Shown: positions 1 to 6,974, counted from the first letter of the stretch. The stretch: DNA of 18,283 nt from Armatimonadaceae bacterium (GCA_030446525.1 JAUJNC010000104.1:1-18283), one strand, 5' to 3'. Made by a program: numbers and translations. The notes: generated from the letters alone by a model not told the origin.

Positions 1-27
1 TCAAGGCGGCTTGTCCAGCTGCCACTA

Positions 28-708
28 TCACATCGTGACCGCGTAACGTGAGTTCTTTAGTATAAGATTATCCGAAGGTAATTCATCCTTAGATGCTCTG
101 CCATTTTGGCAGTCATATGCCCTCATATGCCCGCCATTTTGGCAGTCATAAGAGTTGTTTTTGGCAGTCATAGCATTCCTATGACTGCCAAAATGGCAGT
201 CACGTTCGATGATAGCTGTTGATCTTTGCTGCTTCTGCAACGCCTCATCACGCTGGAGGCGCAGTTCCTCATACTGCTCCATATCGTCAGGATGGATTGG
301 GGCATCCATACAGACCATAAATCGATTGGAGGCGCGGTGCGGCGCGCCTTCGGTAGGAACAACGTACCGCGCTTGGCGCCGTATGAACTGGCCGAGGGCT
401 TTGTTCTCTTTCAGATGGCGGTAGAGTGTTCGTTCCGTCATTCCGGCAGAGATCGCTAGTTCGTTCATGGCAATGTCACACTCGTTGCGCAAGATACCCT
501 CTTTCGGATTATGGAAGCAAAGGTTACGCAACACCTTAAGGATTGCGAAGCCTTCAGGACCGAGTTCGGGAAGCCACCGTGTGATCAGATACCAGTCGAA
601 CCGGTTGGGATGGACAATCTGATTATAGGCTTCCCAGTAATAAGGTTCAAAGGTTGCAGTATCGCGAGGCTTGACTACAGGCGCCTTCTTGGGATAAGAT
701 GAATTCAT
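28..708 (-). CDS. Small winged-helix replication initiator candidate (third gene of a parA-parB-rep operon)
   Basis: Encodes about 226 aa. Residues 47-115 read as a winged helix: the recognition-helix region MNELAISAGMTERTLYRHLK at 81-100 is followed by a basic wing (FIRRQARYVV). The C-terminal 60 residues are low in order and carry a duplicated YDCQNG motif, because the DNA here is an iteron array (99-202). A TTG at 729 gives a 7-residue longer product, but that extension contains the GGAGGAG ribosome site, so I place the start at the ATG at 708. Position after parA and parB, and repeats inside the gene, match plasmid initiators that carry their origin in the coding sequence (RepC, RepA_N, lambda O). 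I recognise no specific family, so the initiator role is inferred. A plasmid transcription regulator is the alternative. Confidence 0.6.
   Translation of the reverse strand: MNSSYPKKAPVVKPRDTATFEPYYWEAYNQIVHPNRFDWYLITRWLPELGPEGFAILKVLRNLCFHNPKEGILRNECDIAMNELAISAGMTERTLYRHLKENKALGQFIRRQARYVVPTEGAPHRASNRFMVCMDAPIHPDDMEQYEELRLQRDEALQKQQRSTAIIERDCHFGSHRNAMTAKNNSYDCQNGGHMRAYDCQNGRASKDELPSDNLILKNSRYAVTM
99..202. repeat. Iteron-like array inside the initiator gene (candidate origin)
   Basis: The 18-bp unit GCCATTTTGGCAGTCATA occurs exactly at 100-117 and 133-150 (33 bp apart, three helical turns). A 14-bp partial copy lies at 159-172, 22 bp after the matching part of copy two. An inverted copy at 180-197 is part of a perfect palindrome, TGACTGCCA-AAA-TGGCAGTCA, at 182-202. 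A secondary direct repeat TCATATGCCC lies between copies one and two. Regular spacing and mixed orientation suit binding sites for the initiator encoded by the same DNA. Binding by this protein is inferred. Confidence 0.65.
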
Positions 709-749
709 AGTATTGACCGGCTCCTCCAAGGTACGGTCGATATTAGAGT

Positions 750-816
750 CCAGACAACTTCATCAAGTCTGGTCGGAATCGGGAAAACCGTGGGAGTTGG
801 CCGCTCCTGCGGTTTT
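750..816 (-). promoter_or_regulatory. Two stem-loops in the rep leader (parB-rep intergenic region)
   Basis: Two inverted repeats lie between parB and rep: CCAGAC/GTCTGG at 750-755 and 767-772, and a longer one at 783-816 with GAAAACCG/CGGTTTTC outer arms that extend inward with two mismatches. They are in the untranslated leader just upstream of the rep ribosome site. In repABC plasmids this interval encodes a counter-transcribed RNA and an attenuator. The second hairpin could equally be the parB terminator. No plus-strand promoter for an antisense RNA is clear. Confidence 0.45.
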
Positions 817-894
817 CATTGTTTGTCAGAAACGGAATTCTGTATCGCCTTACTCGTCCCCTTTAGGGCACGTTTCATCTGATCTTCTTTACAT

Positions 895-938
895 AAGATA
901 TTGTTCCTGCGAGATTTGTTAATTCAAATTGACAATTT
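895..938 (-). promoter_or_regulatory. Candidate rep promoter next to a palindromic ParB-site-like motif
   Basis: On the minus strand, TTAACA (917-922) and TATCTT (895-900) are separated by 16 bp and point at rep. Immediately upstream lies AAATTG-A-CAATTT (926-938), a palindrome whose 12-bp core CAAATTGACAAT (925-936) recurs in reverse orientation at 3320-3331 upstream of parA. The -10 match is only 4 of 6, so the promoter is tentative. The palindrome is seen directly. Confidence 0.4.
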
Positions 939-1022
939 TTGTATGGCCCTGTCTTTCATCTTTGTATGTCCGCGCACGACGTGTACTGTTTACCATAATC
1001 TTTAAAATAGCAAAGGCGATGG

Positions 1023-2111
1023 TTACCTTCCATCGCCCTCCAATCTTATCTCCTCGTTTGCTTGCTCTATTTGATCTGGATCAGTTTCAGCGTTCCCGTA
1101 ACTTATTTCCTCGAGCGCGGCAAGAAGGTACCGCCGTTCTTCCTCCGTCAGGGTGTTTTGAGCGAGTGCTTCGATCGTGCGGCGGATAAAGGGGCGGAGC
1201 ACGGCGGGGCGAAAGCGAGAGTTACTCATGGGAGCGGTGGCTGTGCTGACTACATCCTCCAGCACTGTGATAGTGGTCTCAACCGCGCGGTCTTCCTGTG
1301 GCCGTATTCGTGCCTGGAGCTCACCACGCAAACGGGCCACGGACATGCCATAGCTGCCGACGCGGCTTCCTTCCGGGCGTGCCGCTTGCTGCGCCAGGGC
1401 AAGTATTTGCGGCTCGTCCAAAACATCCTGCGCACGCTGAAGCGCGATGCCATGGCTACCAGAAAGCCGGCCGGAGGCGATTAGAGCCGCCACCGGTTCG
1501 GGGAGGCTAGCCAGGTGGAACAGGTCATGAATCCGTGCCCGTCCTAATCCCACCTCTCTCGCAATGTCTTCCCATGTCGTCCTGTGGTTCTGGGCCTTGC
1601 GTAGCTCGTAAAGGCTCCGCAAAGCCCGTCCCTTTTCAATATCCATCAGGTCAGTACGCAGAATGTTCTCTGCCATTTGTGCGGCGCGCACGTCCTCATC
1701 GCTCATCTCTCGTACTCGAGCGGGAATGCGTACCTTGCCTGCCATCCGAGCCGCTCGCCAGCGCCGCTCGCCAGCGATGAGACGATAGAGGCCGCCGGGC
1801 GCAACAGGGGGGCGTACCAGAACCGGCTGAAGCACGCCGCGCCGTGCAATATCATCTGCGAGGGCGCGCATCTCCGCCGCATCGAAGTGGCGGCGCGGTT
1901 GCAGCGAGTCAGGCTCGATCTCATCCAGCAGGAGGTCGCGTGCATCGCTAGCAATACCGGCGTGTGCGCGGTCGCCCTCCTCCAGAAGGTCAGCCGCCGC
2001 GGCTACCGTTTGCGAAAGTCCTTCCCGACGCGCCCGCACACGTGCGCTCGACGTGCTGGGTCCACTCTCGTGTGCAACCACGTGATCAGCTTCCGCTGAT
2101 TTCGGCGACAT
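1023..2111 (-). CDS. parB: ParB/Spo0J-family chromosome/plasmid partition protein
   Basis: Encodes 362 aa. The N-terminal ParB/sulfiredoxin-like nucleotide-binding domain spans about 62-155, with the GERRWR motif at 114-119 (the conserved arginine patch of the CTP-binding pocket) and ENILRTDL at 148-155. A helix-turn-helix follows (WEDIAREVGLGRARIHDLFHL, about 178-200), and the remainder is a C-terminal dimerisation-type region. ParB binds parS and works with ParA to segregate the replicon. The ATG at 2111 overlaps the end of parA by 26 bp and has a GGAGGAAG site 9 nt upstream, so the genes are translationally coupled. The acidic, alanine-rich N-terminus (1-60) is longer than in chromosomal ParB. 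Confidence 0.93.
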   Translation of the reverse strand: MSPKSAEADHVVAHESGPSTSSARVRARREGLSQTVAAAADLLEEGDRAHAGIASDARDLLLDEIEPDSLQPRRHFDAAEMRALADDIARRGVLQPVLVRPPVAPGGLYRLIAGERRWRAARMAGKVRIPARVREMSDEDVRAAQMAENILRTDLMDIEKGRALRSLYELRKAQNHRTTWEDIAREVGLGRARIHDLFHLASLPEPVAALIASGRLSGSHGIALQRAQDVLDEPQILALAQQAARPEGSRVGSYGMSVARLRGELQARIRPQEDRAVETTITVLEDVVSTATAPMSNSRFRPAVLRPFIRRTIEALAQNTLTEEERRYLLAALEEISYGNAETDPDQIEQANEEIRLEGDGR

Positions 2112-3072
2112 GCTTCACCACTTCCTCCGCTAGGTTGTAATACGGCTCAGCTTCCGGAACCCCGGAAAAGACGATAGGGTGGCGCAGCGCCGTGGAGCCA
2201 TCGACTGCGGTACGTTCCGGGATGATCGTCTCAAACATGCGTTTTCCAAAGAGCGTTGTTGCCATCTCCAAAATTGCTGTCGCGTTCGCGGTAGTCAGCC
2301 GTTGACGGTTGAGGACGCCCCCCAGGACGTGGATAGGATGCCGGGACAGTTCCGCGCACCCCTTACGAGTATTGAGCAGCTGTCGGACTCCTTCCAGCGA
2401 GAACGCGCCATCTATCGGGATCAGGACGGCGTCGGCGGCGACCATAGCGTTAATAGACAGCAACCCGAGTGAAGGCGGGGAGTCGATAAGGATGAAGTCA
2501 TAATCGTTGCGGACCCCATCGAGAGCTTTGTCCAGCTTCATCTCGCGCCCCATTGCATTGTGGAGCATCATTTCGGCTGCGGCCAGATTCAGGTGTGAAG
2601 GAGCAAGGAACAGGTTCGGGTGGTAACAGATAGACCGGATGACCCCGGCCAGCGTTCGTGTTGGTCCTGCGACCTCATAGCCAAGCACATCGGCTATGGA
2701 AGCCTCAATGTCATTCCAAAGTACATCAAGCCCGAAGGAACAGTTCGCCTGCGGGTCGAAATCGACGATTAAGACGCGATACCCTTGCGTGGCTAGCGCC
2801 CCGGCGAGGTTGATCGTAATCGTCGTCTTGCCGACGCCCCCCTTCTGGTTCACGAGTGCAATAGTCGTGGTTGCCTTGCGCTTGCGCCCGGAGAGCATTT
2901 CGCGAAGACGATTAATATCCTCGTGGGTGTAGATACGCCGCTTCCCGTCGCGTCGAGACGGACTGGCATCGCCCCGGCGATCCATGCGCCGTAGCGTTTC
3001 AGCAGCGACGCCAAGCACCTCAGCCGCCTGGGTTACAGTAAAGCTATCAGTGGGGCGGCGACGTATTGCCAT
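2086..3072 (-). CDS. parA: ParA partition ATPase with N-terminal MerR-type helix-turn-helix
   Basis: Encodes 328 aa from the ATG at 3072. Residues 11-60 form a MerR-like DNA-binding domain (FTVTQAAEVLGVAAETLRRM, then RIYTHEDINRLREML). The ATPase follows, with a deviant Walker A KGGVGKTT at 77-84, Walker A' DFDPQAN at 104-110 and Walker B FILIDSPPS at 193-201. ParA ATPases move ParB-parS complexes over the nucleoid. An N-terminal HTH is typical of large plasmid ParA/RepA proteins that repress their own operon. An upstream TTG at 3132 would add 20 residues but sits only a few bases after the -10 box at 3144. The ATG at 3072 has a purine-rich GGAAAGAGAAG upstream, so I prefer it. Confidence 0.93.
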   Translation of the reverse strand: MAIRRRPTDSFTVTQAAEVLGVAAETLRRMDRRGDASPSRRDGKRRIYTHEDINRLREMLSGRKRKATTTIALVNQKGGVGKTTITINLAGALATQGYRVLIVDFDPQANCSFGLDVLWNDIEASIADVLGYEVAGPTRTLAGVIRSICYHPNLFLAPSHLNLAAAEMMLHNAMGREMKLDKALDGVRNDYDFILIDSPPSLGLLSINAMVAADAVLIPIDGAFSLEGVRQLLNTRKGCAELSRHPIHVLGGVLNRQRLTTANATAILEMATTLFGKRMFETIIPERTAVDGSTALRHPIVFSGVPEAEPYYNLAEEVVKHVAEISGS

Positions 3073-3143
3073 ATTTTTCGGCTTCTCTTTCCGGCGAGAT
3101 CCCTCGGAGGAGGGAACAGCATGATCTTCCAAAGGTTGAGACT

Positions 3144-3173
3144 ATTATATTCCTGCATGACCTTGAATTGCAA
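3144..3173 (-). promoter_or_regulatory. Sigma70-type promoter of parA
   Basis: On the minus strand, TTGCAA (3168-3173) and a perfect TATAAT (3144-3149) are separated by 18 bp. Transcription would start near 3137 and give a leader of about 65 nt before the parA ATG at 3072. This is the clearest promoter in the window and should drive parA-parB and perhaps rep. Confidence 0.65.
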
Positions 3174-3314
3174 GAGGTTTTGAGATAAAGTTACACAATA
3201 TTTGTGATATGTATAAGAGGATAGGTCTGGTATGGCATGAAAGAAGGGAATTTACATAAACGACAATAACACGAATATAATTGAACGCTCAGTGTATAAT
3301 TTCCGAGGCATTGT

Positions 3315-3346
3315 CCAAGATTGTCAATTTGGATTGACAGTCTTGG
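3315..3346. repeat. 32-bp palindrome upstream of parAB (parS or operator candidate)
   Basis: Arms CCAAGATTGTCAAT (3315-3328) and ATTGACAGTCTTGG (3333-3346) match at 13 of 14 positions around a TTGG loop. The segment 3320-3331 is the exact reverse complement of 925-936 on the other side of parAB. Placement on both flanks of the operon suggests a ParB or ParA/HTH binding site. It does not resemble the universal chromosomal parS. Confidence 0.5.
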
Positions 3347-3444
3347 CTCCATGAGCAGTCTAATGAAGTTATGCACTCCCTTCGGGACGCGCTAGCGTTT
3401 TAGTAAGGCATGAAGTGTGGGGGTGTGGCCGCTCAGGCCGGAGG

Positions 3445-3490
3445 CGTACCCCCTTCCCGTGCCCGCCGCACCCCGTGAAAGGAGACGGGG
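3445..3490 (-). repeat. Dispersed intergenic hairpin-type repeat, copy 1
   Basis: Read on the minus strand it runs from CCCCGTCTCCTTTCAC to CACGGGAAGGGGGTACG. A related copy is at 11358-11403 on the plus strand. The ends are well conserved and the middle is not. C-rich starts and G-rich ends allow a stem. Confidence 0.35.
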
Positions 3491-3600
3491 CTATCGGGCC
3501 CACACCCGTATCGACCGTGCTTTCTTGACCGGCCATAGGGGGGCTTAGAGCCCGGGCGGGAGGCCGCCCCACCCGCCCGGGCAGTGACAGGGAGGTAGCC

Positions 3601-4085
3601 ATGGCCATGAACGCTCAGAGGGAGCCGACTTCACGCCCCGGCGCTGGACGCGCGAAGAGGATCACCGGATCGCGGAACTGGGTTTCGGGGGCACGACGCG
3701 CGCTGGGAGTTGATCGAGGGGGAAATCCTCGTCAAAGCCCGCCCGATCTGGAAGCACGTTCTAGCGCACGAGCGGACCAGCCCCTCGTTCTGCCGGAGAT
3801 GACACAGCCGGAGCCGGACCTGTCGGTGATACGGGGGAGGATAGAGGATTTTCGTGTTGACCCCCGCGCCCGCGACGTGCTGCTCCTGGTCGGGGTAGCC
3901 GGGGCGACCCTGCGCCCCCACCGGGAGCGGAAGGGGAGCAGGGACGCCCGCCTGGGCGTCCCCGAGTACACTGGATCGTCAACTTTATTGACTGCCGGCT
4001 GGAAGTGTACCGACGCCCGTCACCAGAGGCTTACGAGTCCTGCGAAACGTTCGGGGAGGGCCCGCGTGTCGCCCCGGAGGGCGCG
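3601..4085 (+). pseudogene. Uma2-family (DUF820) restriction-endonuclease-like protein, frameshifted
   Basis: A strong ribosome site (GGGAGGT, 3592-3598) precedes ATG 3601, but no single frame covers the gene. One frame gives DFTPRRWTREEDHRIAELG. The next gives RWELIEGEILVKARP, the usual N-terminal Uma2 signature. Another gives QPEPDLSVIRGR and RARDVLLLVGVAG, matching the central PEPDL/DVLLLVEVA block that bears catalytic acidic residues. A last frame gives WIVNFIDCRLEVYRRPSPEAY and a GEGPRVAPEG tail. At least three frame changes are needed. The normal family length is about 190 aa, and the order of blocks is intact. Uma2 proteins are abundant, poorly characterised PD-(D/E)XK-like proteins in Chloroflexota, Cyanobacteria and Armatimonadota. 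Confidence 0.7.
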
Positions 4086-4954
4086 AATCCTCACGCCCAT
4101 GTTCTCCTGGGCCGCCGCGCCCGCCGCGGCAGCCTCCGCCTCGTAGAGCCGTGCCTGGCGGATGGCTTCCTGTGTCATCACCAAGCTGTTGTCGCCGAGC
4201 CTGAGGAACAGGCCGCGCCGCGTCAACAGCATCAGGACGGCGTAGGCGTTGTCGCGTACCATCCCGTCCAGGGGACCGGGCGTCCAAGAGGGGATGGGGT
4301 TGGGGGCAAGCTCAGAAGCCAACGTGTGAGGCGAGTCTTGTCTCCCGCGCAGCCTCCGTTGGTACTTGCCATAGGGCCCGCCGCTGCGCCAGGCGCGCAA
4401 GAGACAGCCCTTCACCAGCTTGTAAACGCCCGGGGCCAGACCGAGCTCCTCCTGGGCAGCGGCGAGCCTCCTCCGGCCCTGGCTCTTGATCGCCCGGCGG
4501 AGGTCCCAGGGGGCTACTGCGTCCGTGACGGGCAGGGCGACCGTAGCCGCCCCGGCCTCCCCGCTGCCTCGAGCGTTACGATCTGTTGCCCGTTCCAGTA
4601 GCGCACCGGCAGTGGCTGGCTCCCCTGATACTCCGCCATGCGGGCGAACGAGGGCAGGTCCCGGTTGGCGGCGTTACACAGGTCCAGGCTGAGGGCGCTG
4701 GCGGTCCGCAGCCCTGTTCTCCCCGAGCACGTCGCCGTCGGGGTGCAGGCCCAGACGATCGCGCGGTAGACGTGCGGTGTAACGCAGACATAGCTCTCCT
4801 CACGGCGCAGGTGCTGAGCGGGTCGTAGGGGTCGGTGTACATCAGGCCGCGCGGGGCAACTGACGGCCGGCCGGCCGCTGTTCTCGCAACGCTCAGCCTC
4901 CCCGCGGCTCTCATACTGCCGCCCGCAGATCTCGCACTGGTAGATCGTCTTCAT
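4020..4954 (-). pseudogene. Zinc-ribbon protein with long C-terminal extension, frameshifted
   Basis: ATG 4954 starts MKTIYQCEICGRQYESRGEA, a CxxC zinc-knuckle N-terminus. The reading then passes into another frame for GLMYTDPYDPLSTC and back for EESYVCVTPHVYRAIVWAC, ending in a natural-looking block, SFARMAEYQGSQPLPVRYW. After WNGQQIVTLEA a further frame change joins to TDAVAPWDLRRAIKSQGRRR and continues as an open frame (LGLAPGVYKLVKGCLLRAW, DNAYAVLMLLTRRGLFLRL, LVMTQEAIRQARLYEAEAAA) to the stop at 4020. It could be one gene of about 310 codons with three indels, or two adjacent genes. Function is unknown. Its 3' end overlaps the Uma2 remnant tail to tail. Confidence 0.5.
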
Positions 4955-5078
4955 GGCGCCCTCTTCGTTCGACTAGCGGTAGTATACCTCAAGAAGCCGA
5001 GAAAACCTCGTAAGTACAAGGGTTTCCCTGGGCCGGTTTTGCGATAATCGGGCATCCCAGCGTGCAGGTACACCCGTC

Positions 5079-5375
5079 ATGCCCCGCGGCGCCCCGCGTC
5101 TGCGCACTCCCGACAACAAGATCAACCAGGCTCGGGGGCGGGTGCGTGAGCAGCGCGCCGCCTCCAAGCTGACCCAGGACGGGCTGTGCGCGCGGCTGGC
5201 CTTCGTCACCGGGGGCGTGGAACGCCGACGAGCAGGAGATCTTCCGGATCGAGAAGGGCGTGCGCATCGTGTCGGACTTGGTTCGCTGGCCTTAGCGCGC
5301 GCTCTGGACTGTGACCCGTGCTGGCTGCTCTGGGGGACCGGCGAGCCTGCCGGTCCCAGCCGCGGCGCGCCTTAT
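5079..5375 (+). pseudogene. XRE/Cro-type helix-turn-helix regulator, frameshifted and cut by IS630
   Basis: ATG 5079 opens INQARGRVREQRAASKLTQD and GLCARLAFVTGG, a typical XRE first half. The continuation NADEQEIFRIEKGVRIVSDL (helix 4-5 of the fold) is in another frame, and ALARALDCDPCWLLWGTG returns to the first frame. At least two indels are needed. The reading then runs into the inverted end of the IS630 element at 5375. It is probably a dead plasmid or phage regulator. Confidence 0.6.
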
Positions 5376-5382
5376 AGAGACA

Positions 5383-5940
5383 TCACTTAAACCTCGTACA
5401 AAGGAGATCATACCCATGCTTCTCCAGTAGCGAGCAGGCAAAGCGCGATGTCGTCAAATGCGTCTCGAACGTTGCCGCTAACTCGGACAGTTTCGGCCGA
5501 GAGTGGTTGTGGCTAACCGCCTCCCGAGCGGCTTTCCAGACATGTTCCTGAGGGTTCAACTCCGGTGAACCGGGTGGCAACCACAAGATCTCCAGACGCG
5601 GATTGGCTTTTTGTATCTCTCGGATCGGCGCACCACGGTGCCAGGGAGCCCGATCCCATAACAGCAATATCGGGCAAGCCGGGTACGCCAGAAGTACCCG
5701 ATTCAGAAACAGCGCCGACACTTGGGCATTCATCCACTCCGAGCGCAGGACGACTTCCTCGCCCGTGTGCAGGTTGAGCGCCCCATAGAAATGGGTGTTG
5801 TCGCGTCCCGGATCGGCTTTGACAACGGGCGTCTGTCCGATCGGTGCCCACACCCGCATTACGGAGGCTTGCAGATACACAGACGCCTCGTCGCCCGCCA
5901 GTACGAGTGTGTCGGGTGCATTCTGGGCCGTGTCTACGAG
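5383..5940 (-). CDS. IS630 transposase, ORF B (DDE catalytic domain)
   Basis: The frame opened by a -1 shift at 5940-5946 gives LVDTAQNAPDTLVLAGDEAS, followed by the DDE/RNase H-like domain. The expected acidic residues are all present: the first Asp in AGDEASVYLQ (near 5890), the second in PILLLWDRAPWHRG, and Glu in SPELNPQEHVWKAAR. ORF B has no good start or ribosome site of its own, so it is most likely made as a fusion with ORF A. It ends at 5383, 8 bp from the element end. The catalytic part appears intact. Confidence 0.85.
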   Translation of the reverse strand, partial: LVDTAQNAPDTLVLAGDEASVYLQASVMRVWAPIGQTPVVKADPGRDNTHFYGALNLHTGEEVVLRSEWMNAQVSALFLNRVLLAYPACPILLLWDRAPWHRGAPIREIQKANPRLEILWLPPGSPELNPQEHVWKAAREAVSHNHSRPKLSELAATFETHLTTSRFACSLLEKHGYDLLCTRFK

Positions 5941-6472
5941 TTTTTTTCGAGCAGTTCCTCAAACGCCATGACCTTGCTGTCGGTGCGCGACTTGTACTGC
6001 TTGGCGGGACGTTGATAACTCAAGTCACACTTGGCCAGCAGGCTGCGATAGGAGGTCGGACTCTGGTAAGTCAGGCCGTAGTCACGTTCCACCAGTTGGG
6101 CCAGATCCACCACTGTCCAGAACTGTCCGTCACCGACACAAGTGTGGCGTCCCAGCAGTTGGGCGGGCGTGTAGCGGTGCAGTTGATTCTGCAGGCACTC
6201 GACCTGCTCGGGCTTTAACTTGGCGCGGTTGCCGCCCTGACGATGATCCAGTAGAGCCGTGAGCCCGCGTTCTTGGTAGGCACGGCTCCACTGCATCAAG
6301 CTGGTGCGACTGCAACCGCAGATGTCGAGGATTTGAGTGACACGATAGCCCAGGCCGTAGAGACGCACGGCCTGGTAACGGGTCTTGGTATCGGCATCAT
6401 GACTGTGTAAGTGGAGGCGGCCTGTAATTCGTGGGGTGCCGGTTGGCTTAGGTGGTAGCGACGAGGTCTCAT
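5934..6472 (-). CDS. IS630 transposase, ORF A (helix-turn-helix DNA-binding domain)
   Basis: The body from GTG 6368 reads YGLGYRVTQILDICGCSRTS then LMQWSRAYQERGLTALLDHR, a Tc1/IS630 HTH, and RAKLKPEQVECLQNQL, a second HTH/linker, to TAG at 5934-5936. The natural start is probably ATG 6472, which follows an AGGTGG site and gives MRPRRYHLSQPAPHELQAA. That frame switches near 6412 to HSHDADTKTRYQAVRLYGLG, so one base appears lost there. With that break the copy may be inactive unless a downstream start is used. The 3' end contains the slippery site leading to ORF B. Confidence 0.7.
5940..5946 (-). promoter_or_regulatory. -1 programmed frameshift heptamer A AAA AAC in IS630 transposase
   Basis: On the minus strand ORF A codons are GAA AAA AAC TCG TAG, so A AAA AAC is exactly in the X XXY YYZ phase. 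After slipping, the next codon is CTC and the frame enters ORF B. A GAGGA sequence (5956-5960) lies 9 nt upstream, close to the spacing of Shine-Dalgarno-like stimulators such as that of dnaX. The ORF A stop follows two codons later. A downstream stimulatory structure is not obvious. Confidence 0.7.
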
Positions 6473-6509
6473 GCCACCTATTTTCTCCGACTTTTAATTG
6501 GCTCGTCTA

Positions 6510-6974
6510 TGAGCCTCGTGGCCGACGGACGGTAGCTCCCTGGCTCCTGTCCGGTCGCCCTGACATGGCGGCTGCCCTTCCGAGGAGCATGGCCGCCGGG
6601 GCGCCGGAAGCGGGCCCTTGACCCATGTCCCTATGGACGAGCGCGCCCCTGCCGCAAGCCAAGCCTGACAAGCGGCCTCCCGCCTCTGGATCCGTGCCGC
6701 TCTCCCGCGCCTTGCAATGCTGGCCCTATGCCAGGTTGACAAACACGATTCGAACCGGGGAACCGTTTTCCCGTGTTTGACAAAGCCCACCCCCGTAGTA
6801 AGCCACATCAGCCAGATCCCGGCAGGTTCTGCCCGGATCTTGACATGTCGCACCCAAGGCGCCTCTGCTTCTAGGTGAGAGCACTGCCAGCGGTGGTGCC
6901 ATTGTTAGTATCTGGCCCGGCGCGCGGGATGCCGATATAAATAGCAGTCTTAAAGGAGATACTGGTACACGCAT
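6510..6974. other. Intergenic region upstream of the putative second initiator
   Basis: No credible gene is seen. It contains the inverted repeat at 6737-6782, further TTGACA hexamers near 6736 and 6842, and a TATAAA at 6936-6941 with no good -35. AAAGGAG at 6952-6958 lies 16 nt before ATG 6975, an unusually long spacing. Confidence 0.5.
6737..6782. repeat. Nested inverted repeat upstream of the second initiator
   Basis: TGACAAACACG (6737-6747) and CGTGTTTGACA (6772-6782) pair at 10 of 11 positions. Inside lies GGGAA/TTCCC. The whole can form a cruciform or serve as an operator or origin element for the 595-aa gene 190 bp downstream. Confidence 0.45.

Larger units (their letters stand above)
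3133..3600. other. AT-rich intergenic region between parA and the decayed Uma2 gene
   Basis: It holds the parA promoter, the 32-bp palindrome and, at 3180-3310, a clearly AT-rich tract with two TATAAT hexamers in plus orientation. At 3207-3215 the minus strand reads TTATACATA, 8 of 9 to the DnaA box consensus. From about 3380 the sequence becomes GC-rich and contains an intergenic hairpin-type repeat (3445-3490). I see no convincing gene. Confidence 0.4.
5375..6509 (-). mobile_element. IS630-family insertion sequence
   Basis: The ends read inward as TAGAGACATCACTTAAAC from 5375 and TAGACGAGCCAATTAAAA from 6509. Over 22 positions (including three flanking bases) 15 match. Each end begins with TA, the IS630/Tc1 target. 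The 1135-bp length is normal for the family, and the only gene inside is the transposase. The element abuts the broken XRE gene on its left. The exact ends are inferred from the inverted match. Confidence 0.75.

Noticed and set aside
99..202. CRISPR array
   Set aside because: The repeats are inside a coding region, in mixed orientation, with 4-15 bp gaps and no spacers of constant length.
3191..3376. 61-aa minus-strand frame in the parA upstream region
   Set aside because: AT-rich non-coding tract with promoter-like and palindromic sequence; no ribosome site or recognisable protein.
6745..6760. tRNA T-arm-like GGTTCGAATC on the minus strand
   Set aside because: The T-stem does not pair, and no D-arm, anticodon arm or acceptor stem can be built around it. 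It is part of the inverted repeat at 6737-6782.
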